Source of the DNA: Lachnoclostridium sp. UBA903
GTDB lineage: Bacteria > Bacillota > Clostridia > Lachnospirales > Lachnospiraceae
Assembly: GCA_002294045.1 (NCBI GenBank)
Contig: DBEP01000010.1
Span: 33,645 to 48,562, forward strand
DNA: 14,918 nt
Direction of reading: 5' to 3'
Each line of letters begins with the position of its first letter. The first letter of the stretch is position 1. The notes under the pieces were generated by a model, which saw nothing but the letters and a program-made list of their open reading frames with translations, was not told where the DNA came from and did not search any database. This document shows, piece by piece, positions 6,200-13,018 of the stretch. The translations under genes and the position numbers were made by a program.

Positions 6200-6316
6200 T
6201 TACTATCAGCCTGTGGTACCGCGAGGTGTTTTTTGTGAGTGCAAAGTCACAGAAAACCCGAGAATGACAGGCGTGCATAAAATGTTGCTATGAAGCCGTA
6301 AGGCTGAATCGTAACA
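6199..6316 (+). promoter_or_regulatory. Structured leader before pyrC with two alternative folds (putative)
   Basis: Fold A: GTTAC-TA-TCAGCC (6199-6211) pairs long-range with GGCTGA-ATC-GTAAC (6302-6315), enclosing the whole element. Fold B: GCCTGT (6209-6214) pairs with ACAGGC (6267-6272), while the 3' strand folds locally as TGTTGC/GTAACA (6283-6288, 6311-6316) capped by AGCC-GTAA-GGCT (6294-6305). The two folds share strands and exclude each other. Both can contain GGTACC-GCGA-GGTGTT (6215-6230, GNRA loop) and TGTGA/TCACA (6234-6238, 6246-6250). No poly-T terminator is seen, so any control would act on translation or RNA stability. The pairings are visible; the switch is inference. Confidence 0.35.
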
Positions 6317-6355
6317 AATTATAAACGTGGCTTAACAAAAGAAAGGAGAGTTGTT

Positions 6356-7633
6356 TTGACATTATTGATTAAAAACGGATATATACTGGACCCTTCTACG
6401 GGAATGGAAGGAAGGGCGGATCTGTTCATAAAGGACGGTATTGTTAAAGAAATAAAGCCGGATATTAATACGGCGGCAGAACAGGTGATAGATGCGGCCG
6501 GACAGTATGTAATGCCGGGCTTTATTGATTTGCATGTGCATTTGCGGGAACCCGGCTATGAATATAAGGAAACCATAGCAACGGGAGCCATGGCGGCGGC
6601 AAGAGGCGGATACACCACCATATGTCCCATGCCCAATACCAATCCGGCCATCGACAGTAAACAATTGGTTGAATCCATTTTAATAAAAGCGGAAAAAGAA
6701 GCAGTGGTTCATGTTCTTCCCATAGGTGCGGTTACGAAAGGTCAGGCGGGAACGGAATTGTCCGATATAAAAGGCATGGCTGCCGCCGGTGCCGTGGCCG
6801 TCAGTGAGGATGGCAAATCCGTTATGAATACGGCTCTGTACCGGAAGGGAATGCTGGAAGCGAAGGAAGCAGGTATTCCCGTATTTGCCCATTGCGAGGA
6901 TAAGGATTTGGCCGGAAACGGAGTACTCAATGAAGGAGCCAAATCCAGGGAGCTTGGTATGCCCGGCATCAGTAATGCGGTAGAAGATATTATTGCCGCC
7001 AGGGATATTCTGCTTGCTAAGAATACCGGCGTAAGACTTCATCTTTGCCATTGCTCTACAAAGGACAGCGTAACATTTATAAAAATGGCGAAGGAAAGCG
7101 GGCTGCCGATTACCGGTGAAGTGTGCCCCCATCACTTTACCATGGCGGATGATGAAATAGAAAGGGACGACGCCAATTACAAAATGAACCCGCCCTTGAG
7201 AAGCAGTGAGGATATGAAAGCCTTAAAGGAAGGCCTTAAGCAGAATATTATGGATATAATTGCTACGGACCATGCACCACACAGCACGGATGAAAAGGCG
7301 AAATCCATACGGGAAGCTCCCTTTGGCATTGTAGGGCTGGAGACCGCATTTGCGCTTACCATGACGGAACTGGTTAATAAGGGCTATCTGACCCCCATGC
7401 AGATGGTAGAGAAGATGAGTTTTAATCCGGCTAAGGTTTTAGGTATAGACAAAGGTTCCCTTGCAGTTGGCAAAACAGCGGATATTGTAATTGCCGACCC
7501 GGATGAAAAATACAGGATTGACGCAAAGGAATTTGTATCAAAAGGAAAAAACACACCTTTTCATGGGAAAGAAGTTACCGGCAGGATAAAGGTTACCATT
7601 GTTGCCGGCAGAATTGTATTCCGGGATTCATAA
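6356..7633 (+). CDS. pyrC: Dihydroorotase
   Basis: This 425-aa amidohydrolase closes N-carbamoyl-aspartate to dihydroorotate, step three of pyrimidine synthesis, in the cytosol. The start is TTG 6356 with AAAGGAG (6342-6348) 7 nt upstream, giving MTLLIKNGYILDP. Zinc-site residues are all present: H60 and H62 in DLHVHLREPG (58-67), D152 in VSEDG, H179 in FAHCED, H232 in LHLCHCS and D305 in ATDHAPH. The substrate-binding PMPNTNP motif is at 91-97. Length and motifs match the class I bacterial enzyme typical of Firmicutes. pyrF follows 82 nt later on the same strand. No other pyr gene is in the window, so the rest of the pathway must be elsewhere. A structured leader of about 155 nt separates it from the Nudix gene and may carry pyrimidine-related control. 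Confidence 0.96.
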   Translation: MTLLIKNGYILDPSTGMEGRADLFIKDGIVKEIKPDINTAAEQVIDAAGQYVMPGFIDLHVHLREPGYEYKETIATGAMAAARGGYTTICPMPNTNPAIDSKQLVESILIKAEKEAVVHVLPIGAVTKGQAGTELSDIKGMAAAGAVAVSEDGKSVMNTALYRKGMLEAKEAGIPVFAHCEDKDLAGNGVLNEGAKSRELGMPGISNAVEDIIAARDILLAKNTGVRLHLCHCSTKDSVTFIKMAKESGLPITGEVCPHHFTMADDEIERDDANYKMNPPLRSSEDMKALKEGLKQNIMDIIATDHAPHSTDEKAKSIREAPFGIVGLETAFALTMTELVNKGYLTPMQMVEKMSFNPAKVLGIDKGSLAVGKTADIVIADPDEKYRIDAKEFVSKGKNTPFHGKEVTGRIKVTIVAGRIVFRDS

Positions 7634-7715
7634 GAAGTAGATGAAAAGCGTAATGCCAGGAACAAGTTAAGCCATGCGAAAAATATAAAACAGCAAATAC
7701 CATTTGGAGGATTTT

Positions 7716-8639
7716 ATGATAAACAAATTAATTAAAAGGATTGAAGAAAGCAAAGCACCTATTGTGGTAGGCCTGGACCCTATGCTGTCCTATATCCCGG
7801 AACAGGTAAAGATAAAAGCTTATGGGGAGAAAGGCGAAACCCTGGCAGGTGCTGCGGAAGCAATCTGGCAGTTTAACAAGGCAATTGTGGATGCCACTTA
7901 TGATTTGATTCCTGCCGTAAAGCCGCAGATTGCCATGTATGAGCAATTTGGAATTGAAGGTTTGATTGCCTTTAAAAAAACGGTGGACTACTGTAAGGAA
8001 AAAGAACTGGTAGTAATTGGGGATATTAAAAGAGGTGATATAGGCTCCACTTCTGCGGCTTATGCGGCGGGGCATCTGGGAAAGGTTAAAGTGGGAAGTA
8101 ATTCCTTCTATGGATTTGATGAGGATTTTATAACCGTAAATCCTTATTTTGGCACCGATGGCGTTGAGCCTTTTATCGGGGTATGCAGGGAAGAAAAGAA
8201 AGGTTTATTCGTACTTGTAAAAACCTCCAATCCGTCCAGCGGGGAATTCCAGGATCAATTGGTTACAGGAAGACCTCTTTATGAATTGGTAGGGGAGAAG
8301 GTAGCAGAATGGGGAGAGAAGCTTATGGGTGATAAGTACAGTTATATCGGAGCGGTAGTAGGTGCCACTTATCCCAAGATGGGTAAAATACTCAGAGAAA
8401 TTATGCCAAAAAGTTATATACTGGTGCCCGGTTACGGTGCCCAGGGCGGTAAGGCGGAGGACCTGGCACATTATTTTAATAAGGACGGCCTGGGCGCAAT
8501 TGTGAATTCATCCCGGGGCATTATAGCTGCATATAAGCAGGCCGCTTATGAAAGATTCGGTCCGGAGGCTTTTGCGGATGCCTCAAGACAGGCCGTAATC
8601 GATATGCGGGAAGACATTAAAGGAGTCTTGGAGAAATAA
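7716..8639 (+). CDS. pyrF: Orotidine 5'-phosphate decarboxylase (type 2)
   Basis: This 307-aa enzyme decarboxylates OMP to UMP, the last step of de novo UMP synthesis. The start is ATG 7716 with TTGGAGG (7704-7710) 5 nt upstream; the upstream in-frame TTG at 7704 lies inside that site and is rejected. The catalytic array D-x-K-x-x-x-D is visible as D103, K105 and D108 in GDIKRGDIGST, and VGLDP (18-22) and PAVKPQIAMYEQFG (67-79) are the expected substrate-loop motifs. Its length, about 70 residues longer than the short type 1 enzymes, fits the type 2 subfamily (PyrF of about 270-310 aa). It follows pyrC and is probably cotranscribed. The + transcript then runs into a 16-bp hairpin and a terminator-like repeat. 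Confidence 0.96.
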   Translation: MINKLIKRIEESKAPIVVGLDPMLSYIPEQVKIKAYGEKGETLAGAAEAIWQFNKAIVDATYDLIPAVKPQIAMYEQFGIEGLIAFKKTVDYCKEKELVVIGDIKRGDIGSTSAAYAAGHLGKVKVGSNSFYGFDEDFITVNPYFGTDGVEPFIGVCREEKKGLFVLVKTSNPSSGEFQDQLVTGRPLYELVGEKVAEWGEKLMGDKYSYIGAVVGATYPKMGKILREIMPKSYILVPGYGAQGGKAEDLAHYFNKDGLGAIVNSSRGIIAAYKQAAYERFGPEAFADASRQAVIDMREDIKGVLEK

Positions 8640-8657
8640 TTACATGCGGCACCCTCT

Positions 8658-8696
8658 TTTTTATCTCATAGGAAAGTTCGTCCTATGAGATAAAAA
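8658..8696. repeat. Perfect 16-bp inverted repeat after pyrF
   Basis: Positions 8658-8673 (TTTTATCTCATAGGA-type arm) pair perfectly with 8681-8696 around the 7-nt loop AAGTTCG. No T run follows on either strand, so it is not a classic terminator. It may protect the 3' end of the pyr mRNA or aid termination with the next hairpin. Confidence 0.7.
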
Positions 8697-8712
8697 CCCG
8701 ACCGGGGATGCA

Positions 8713-8782
8713 CATGACGCGCCAACGGATGTCACTAAAGTGACGGCGCGTCAGCGCAGAGTTTGCTTTGCAAACTCTTTTT
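8713..8782 (+). repeat. Complex palindromic repeat, copy 1, ending in a terminator hairpin
   Basis: The outer stem TGACGCGCC (8715-8723) pairs with GGCGCGTCA (8745-8753). It encloses an asymmetric bulge AACGGAT and an inner stem GTCAC-TAAA-GTGAC (8731-8744). After GCGC comes a second hairpin AGAGTTTGC-TTT-GCAAACTCT (8758-8778), then a T run to 8782. A second copy lies at 14847-14918 on the other strand. Here the element sits between the convergent pyrF and leucine-rich-repeat genes and can terminate pyrF transcription. It encodes nothing. It resembles a REP/BIME-type or other RNA-forming interspersed repeat, but I cannot assign it to a named family. Confidence 0.85.
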
Positions 8783-8816
8783 CATACAATAAGCAATTCA
8801 CCCTATTGCATAAATA

Positions 8817-10139
8817 TTATTTTGCTATAACCTTGTATGTGTCTTTATAAACTCTTTTAATAGTATTATAAATATTCTTATTGGCCTTCACAGTTATGGT
8901 TAAATTTTTGCTGCAATTATAAAATGCACTTTTACCGATTTTTTTAACTGCTGATGGAATCGTTATGGATTTTAGATTTTTACAATTCGTAAAAGCACCT
9001 GCTCCTATGGTTGTTGTACCAGAGGAAATCGTTACCTTTTCCAATTTCGTATTTGCAATAAAAGCTCTATCGGCAATCACTTTTACACTTTTCGGAATGG
9101 TTACACTTCCCTTAGCCGTGTAACCGTCAATTAGAATTCCGTTAATAATAACCAGCGGGTTGCTTTTTTGTTGTTTTTCCAGCCATTTACCGCTAAAAGC
9201 ACCACTGCCTATGGATTTTACGCTGGTGGGAATCGTTACTTTGGTTAAATTGGCACATTCTGAAAAGGCAGAGCTGCCAATTGCAGTTACCCCTTTTTTC
9301 ATTACAACTTCCGTTAGATTTTTACAGTGCTGAAAAGCATAATTACCAATTCGAACCACACTGGAAGGTATGGTTATTTTAGTAATACTATAGCAAAAGG
9401 TAAATGCACTTTCCCCAATAGCCGTTACGGAAGACGGTATGGCAATTTTACTAAGTTTATTGCAGCCCCAGAATGCTCTTGGACCTATAATTTTAACACT
9501 GTCAGGTATGGTTACTTCCGTTAATTTCTTGCAGTCGGACAATAAGCTTTCGCTGATTTCCTTTAATCCTTTGGGTAAGCTGATTTTGGTAAGGTTATTA
9601 CTTCCGGCAAATGCGGCTTTACCAATGACGGTTACGCTATCGGGTATGGTGATTGCCGTCATGGCGCTGCCTGTAAAAGATAATTCACTTATTTCCTTCA
9701 CGGAGGACGGAAGCTTAACTTTTCCGGTTGCGGCAGACCCGTCGATTACAATGTTATTTACAATAACCAAAGGGTTTTCTTTTTGCTTATTTGCAAGCCA
9801 CGGTGTATTTTTAAAGGCCCGTCCGCTGATATGGGTTACGCTTTTAGGTATTGTTACCTCACTTAAGTTTTCACACATCCAAAAAGCCATATCTTTAATA
9901 CCGGTTACAGTTTTACCGCCGATTTTTTCAGGAATTACGGCGGTAGTAATGGATTCATCCCTGGCACCGGTTATGGTATATGTTCCATCCTCATTTAATT
10001 CATAAGTGAATATGGAATCAGCTTCTTTTTCCGTCATGGAAACTGCCTGTGCTTTTGAAAAAATAAGCAGTCCCAAGATAAGTGATGTAAACAAACATAG
10101 TGCAGCTTTTGTTATGGTAACTTTTAAATTAGTACGCAT
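8817..10139 (-). CDS. Secreted BspA-like leucine-rich-repeat protein
   Basis: The start is ATG 10139 (440 aa, MRTNLKVTIT): AGGAGG lies 6 nt upstream on the - strand, while the longer frame from 10187 has none. Residues 1-32 form a signal peptide (K6, K11, hydrophobic LCLFTSLILGLLIF, cleavage likely after SKAQA). The rest is about eleven 23-residue repeats of the form LTxVTIPxSVxxIGxxAFxxCxx, the LRR_5 pattern of Treponema/BspA-like proteins. Two similar inserts break the array at about 111-146 and 317-352, each with NPLVI then IDG. No LPxTG motif or C-terminal membrane anchor is seen, so it is probably released or held non-covalently at the surface. Such proteins often mediate adhesion or binding, but the ligand here is unknown. 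It lies downstream of the methionine operon, apparently as a separate unit. Confidence 0.92.
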   Translation of the reverse strand: MRTNLKVTITKAALCLFTSLILGLLIFSKAQAVSMTEKEADSIFTYELNEDGTYTITGARDESITTAVIPEKIGGKTVTGIKDMAFWMCENLSEVTIPKSVTHISGRAFKNTPWLANKQKENPLVIVNNIVIDGSAATGKVKLPSSVKEISELSFTGSAMTAITIPDSVTVIGKAAFAGSNNLTKISLPKGLKEISESLLSDCKKLTEVTIPDSVKIIGPRAFWGCNKLSKIAIPSSVTAIGESAFTFCYSITKITIPSSVVRIGNYAFQHCKNLTEVVMKKGVTAIGSSAFSECANLTKVTIPTSVKSIGSGAFSGKWLEKQQKSNPLVIINGILIDGYTAKGSVTIPKSVKVIADRAFIANTKLEKVTISSGTTTIGAGAFTNCKNLKSITIPSAVKKIGKSAFYNCSKNLTITVKANKNIYNTIKRVYKDTYKVIAK

Positions 10140-10169
10140 GGTTTTCCTCCTTTTCCTATTTAAAAGCTT

Positions 10170-10198
10170 ACCATATGGATATAGCACTTCTGTGGCAA
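10170..10198 (-). promoter_or_regulatory. Candidate promoter of the leucine-rich-repeat gene
   Basis: On the - strand, TTGCCA (10193-10198), a 17-bp spacer and TATGGT (10170-10175) lie about 30 nt before the ATG at 10139. No strong terminator is seen between malY and this site, so some read-through is possible. Confidence 0.4.
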
Positions 10199-10262
10199 AT
10201 TTCTTAAGATATTTTAATAATTAACCGGCTTATCGTATGAAAATATTAATTGGATTTATTTG

Positions 10263-11444
10263 TTATTTTGTCAGGTCTGTTACGGCATTTCTTAACTGAG
10301 TTAAGGCCAATGTCAGAACCTCTCTGGGGCAGGCTATGTTAATCCTTTGAAAACCAAGGCCTTCCGGACCGAACATGGTTCCGGCATCCAGCCAGAGCTT
10401 TGCCTTGTTAACAATCAAATCTTCCAGTTTTTCTTCCGGAAGTTTCAGGCCGCTAAAATCAATCCATACCAGATAGGTTCCTTCCGGCTCAATCAGTTTT
10501 AGTTCAGGAATATGTTCTTTTAAATAATTCCTTACATAATTTAAATTCTGAAATAAATATTCTTTTAATTCTTCCAGCCATACCTCTCCGTATTCATAAG
10601 CAGCCTGGCAGGCGATTAGCCCCATGGTATTCAGCTGGCTGTAGCCTGTTTTTGCAATTTCAGCTTTAAACGCATGTTTTATCCTGGGATTTACTATAAG
10701 CACATTGGAAACCTGAAGCCCTGCCAGATTAAAGGTTTTGCTGGGAGCGGTGCAGGTAATGGTGCGTTCGGAATACTCTGCTTTAAGATTTGCCAATACC
10801 AGATGTTCATGGCCAGGATAAATAAAGTCGGCATGGATTTCATCGGATACGATTAATACATTATGTTTTACACAAATGTCACCGATACGGACTAATTCGT
10901 CTCTGGTCCATACCCTTCCCACCGGATTATGGGGATTGCACAGAAGAAATAACTTAACCTGATTTTTTATTATTTTTTCTTCAAAATCGGTAAAATCAAT
11001 GTGGTACTTCCCGTCTTTATAAACAAGAGGGTTATTTACCAGGATTCTATCGTTGCTTACGATAGTTTCGGAAAAGGGATAATAAACCGGTCTTTGGATT
11101 AATACGGCATCCCCTTTCTCAGTAAATGCCCGTATGGCCGTGGCAAGGGCGAAGACCACACCCGGTGTCTTTATGAGCCATTTCCGTTCAATATTCCAGT
11201 GATAATGGGCGGAAAACCAATTTTGCAGTACGCTGAAATATTCGCCTTTTACTTCCGTATAACCGAATATTCCGTGGCGGCTGGCTTTCACCAGGGCCTC
11301 CGTAACTTCAGGCACGGTGGGAAAATCCATGTCTGCAACCCATAAAGGCAGAATATCAGCGGCTTTTCCTCTTTCCGCCGTAAAATCATATTTTAATGAA
11401 TTCGTATTCCTGCGGTCCACAATCCGGTTAAAATCAAATGCCAT
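10263..11444 (-). CDS. MalY/PatB-type C-S lyase (cystathionine beta-lyase)
   Basis: This PLP-dependent fold-type I aminotransferase-like enzyme has 393 aa from ATG 11444 (MAFDFNRIVDRRNTNSLKYD), chosen because AAGGAGGT (11451-11458) is 6 nt upstream and the family begins this way; the frame extends six residues further to 11462 without a site. The PLP-binding K236 lies in APSKTFNLAG, with CNPHNPVGR (169-177) and SDEIHADF (200-207, D201) as cofactor motifs. MalY/PatB enzymes cleave cystathionine to homocysteine, pyruvate and ammonia. The start overlaps the 3' end of the preceding gene by 11 bp and the ribosome site lies inside that coding sequence, so translation is probably coupled. The T-box and the trans-sulfuration partner upstream support a methionine-biosynthetic role rather than maltose regulation or sulfur-odour catabolism. 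Confidence 0.92.
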   Translation of the reverse strand: MAFDFNRIVDRRNTNSLKYDFTAERGKAADILPLWVADMDFPTVPEVTEALVKASRHGIFGYTEVKGEYFSVLQNWFSAHYHWNIERKWLIKTPGVVFALATAIRAFTEKGDAVLIQRPVYYPFSETIVSNDRILVNNPLVYKDGKYHIDFTDFEEKIIKNQVKLFLLCNPHNPVGRVWTRDELVRIGDICVKHNVLIVSDEIHADFIYPGHEHLVLANLKAEYSERTITCTAPSKTFNLAGLQVSNVLIVNPRIKHAFKAEIAKTGYSQLNTMGLIACQAAYEYGEVWLEELKEYLFQNLNYVRNYLKEHIPELKLIEPEGTYLVWIDFSGLKLPEEKLEDLIVNKAKLWLDAGTMFGPEGLGFQRINIACPREVLTLALTQLRNAVTDLTK

Positions 11445-12591
11445 GCAGGGACCTCCTTCCATTTAATGCTTGTTCTAAATCCGATATAATGTCCTCCGCA
11501 TTCTCAAGACCTACCGAAATCCGGAGAAGACGTTCATTAATGCCTCTTTCCAAACGCTCTTTAACGGGAACATCCGCATGGGTCTGAAGCATGGGATAGG
11601 TAATTAAGGTTTCCACACCGCCAAGGCTTTCGGCAAAAAGAAGCAGTTGTATGCGTTCCAGTAATTTTTTTGCCGTTGCCTCACTGTCAACTTCAAAGGA
11701 TATCATGGAGCCGAAGCCTGTGGCCTGTTTTGCCGAGACAGCATAATCCGGATGGTCAGGAAGACCGATATAGAATACTTTTTTTACTTTTTCCTGGATT
11801 GTAAGCCACTGGGCCACTTTAATAGCATTTTCATGCTGGCGGTCCATGCGGACTGCCAAAGTTTTAATACCGCGGATTAACAGCCAGCTATCAAAGGGTG
11901 AGAGACAGGCACCGGTGGTTTTATAAATGAAACGGAGCTTTTCCGACAAATCTTCCCGGTTGGTTATCAGAAATCCGGCTAAGGTATCATTATGTCCGCT
12001 CAGATATTTTGTACCGCTGTGTATTACAATATCCGCACCTAAGACAAGAGGAAGCTGGTAATAGGGTGTAAGAAAGGTATTGTCAACAATCACCAGCAGT
12101 CCAAAAGATTTGGCAAGCTCACAGGCAGCGGCAATATCGGTTACCTGCATCATGGGATTGGTAGGAGATTCAATGTAAATTGCCTTTGTTTCCTTTCTTA
12201 TCAAAGAACGTACGGTGTCTAATCTGGAAGTATCCGTATAATCGATTTGCAAACCGTTTTTACGGGAAATATGTTCAAATAAACGAACGGTGCCGCCGTA
12301 TAAATCCCCGGATGCTATTATGTGGTCTCCGATGGAAAATAATTCCATAAGAGCTGTTATGGCTGCCATTCCGGTAGAAAACGCCATGGCATCGGTTCCC
12401 TGTTCCAGCTTGGCAACAATCTTTTCAAGATGTTCTCTGGTGGGGTTCTGCAGGCGGGAATAGTCATATCCCGTACTTTGGCCGACTCCGGGGTGGGCAA
12501 AGGTTGCCGATTGGTAAATTGGTACGCTGACAGCCCCCGTCAGGTGTGTATTATTCTCTGCACCATGTATGCAAAGTGTTGATATATCCAT
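11434..12591 (-). CDS. Cys/Met metabolism PLP enzyme (cystathionine gamma-synthase type)
   Basis: This 385-aa enzyme belongs to the trans-sulfuration family. The ATG at 12591 follows AGGAGG by 8 nt. PLP-binding K195 lies in HSGTKYLSGH, with YDYSRLQNPT (42-51), SPTNPMMQVTDI (142-153), D170 in VIVDNTF and SLGGVETLITYP near the C-terminus as family motifs. Members include cystathionine gamma-synthase (MetB/MetI), cystathionine gamma-lyase, O-acetylhomoserine sulfhydrylase and methionine gamma-lyase, which are hard to tell apart by motif. The MalY partner and a tRNA-Met-type T-box favour gamma-synthase, joining an activated homoserine with cysteine to give cystathionine. The methionine repression logic argues against a degradative methionine gamma-lyase. 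Family is certain; exact reaction is likely but inferred. Confidence 0.9.
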   Translation of the reverse strand: MDISTLCIHGAENNTHLTGAVSVPIYQSATFAHPGVGQSTGYDYSRLQNPTREHLEKIVAKLEQGTDAMAFSTGMAAITALMELFSIGDHIIASGDLYGGTVRLFEHISRKNGLQIDYTDTSRLDTVRSLIRKETKAIYIESPTNPMMQVTDIAAACELAKSFGLLVIVDNTFLTPYYQLPLVLGADIVIHSGTKYLSGHNDTLAGFLITNREDLSEKLRFIYKTTGACLSPFDSWLLIRGIKTLAVRMDRQHENAIKVAQWLTIQEKVKKVFYIGLPDHPDYAVSAKQATGFGSMISFEVDSEATAKKLLERIQLLLFAESLGGVETLITYPMLQTHADVPVKERLERGINERLLRISVGLENAEDIISDLEQALNGRRSLHGI

Positions 12592-12618
12592 TTTAAATTC
12601 CTCCTATTCTTATAAAAT

Positions 12619-12923
12619 AAAAAAACTCGTCTTCCTGACAAAAGAAGACGAGTAAAACCCGTGATACCACTTCAATTTATCTGTACATCACTGTAACAGA
12701 CCTCTAAGAGTACGATATTAGCTAAACTAATTATTTATACTCGCTTGCTGTAACAGGCAATCCTGTCGTAACCTAAGTGCTGTACCAATTATACAAAGCA
12801 GTTCGGGACGCCACTCCTGAGCCATATTCAGCTATTCTCCATCTGCTTTTTCTCACCGCCAAAAGCTCTCTGTCGGATTTAAAATAGCTTACTCTCTCAT
12901 TCCTAGTGTTTTAGTATGAAATT
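12619..12923 (-). promoter_or_regulatory. T-box riboswitch leader, probably tRNA-Met responsive
   Basis: The T-box sequence GAAGTGGTATCACGGG is at 12658-12673 (- strand). Its TGGT pairs with a tRNA 3' end of ACCA, meaning discriminator A. It precedes a terminator with 10-bp stem ACTCGTCTTC/GAAGACGAGT (12625-12634, 12644-12653) and a T run to 12619. Stem I is bounded by AGCTATT/AATAGCT (12883-12889, 12830-12836), with AGTA on one side and GAA (12827-12829) on the other, as in the specifier-loop motif. The next codons offer ATG at 12823-12825. tRNA-Cys and tRNA-Trp do not carry discriminator A, so Met fits best; UAU (Tyr) is the alternative reading. Uncharged tRNA should favour the antiterminator and open the two-gene operon. 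Confidence 0.92.
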
Positions 12924-12929
12924 GATTTG

Positions 12930-12958
12930 AGTATAACAGAGAAACTTAATATTGTCAA
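12930..12958 (-). promoter_or_regulatory. Near-consensus sigma-A promoter of the methionine operon
   Basis: On the - strand, TTGACA (12953-12958), exactly 17 bp, then TATACT (12930-12935). Transcription would begin near 12923 and produce the T-box leader. Such a strong promoter fits control by transcript attenuation. Confidence 0.9.
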
Positions 12959-13018
12959 TCATAATTTCAGTGTATATTTTATGTTTTTTAAAACACACTC
13001 TGGTATATTTTTATGATT
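12957..13018. terminator. AT-rich inverted repeat at the end of the aminopeptidase gene
   Basis: AATCATAA (12957-12964) pairs with TTATGATT (13011-13018), and AGTGT (12969-12973) with ACACT (12995-12999). The structure spans the aminopeptidase stop codon to the edge of the next promoter's -35. It may weakly terminate the aminopeptidase transcript; there is no clean T run. Confidence 0.35.

Noticed and set aside
6199..6316. The pyrC leader as a c-di-GMP-I riboswitch, based on GTGCAAAG.
   Set aside because: Only the short GCAAAG word agrees; the GGGCAAACC part and the second conserved helix are missing.
6680..7135. A 151-codon - strand frame within pyrC.
   Set aside because: pyrC has complete catalytic motifs across this range; the reverse frame shows no family features or ribosome site.
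9327..10005. Long + strand open frames opposite the leucine-rich-repeat gene.
   Set aside because: They are antisense shadows of the repetitive - strand coding sequence and show mirrored repeats without their own ribosome site.
12691..12756. Direct repeat CTGTAACAG at 12691-12699 and 12748-12756.
   Set aside because: Both copies lie inside the T-box leader and are explained as parts of its stem structures; a separate role is not supported.
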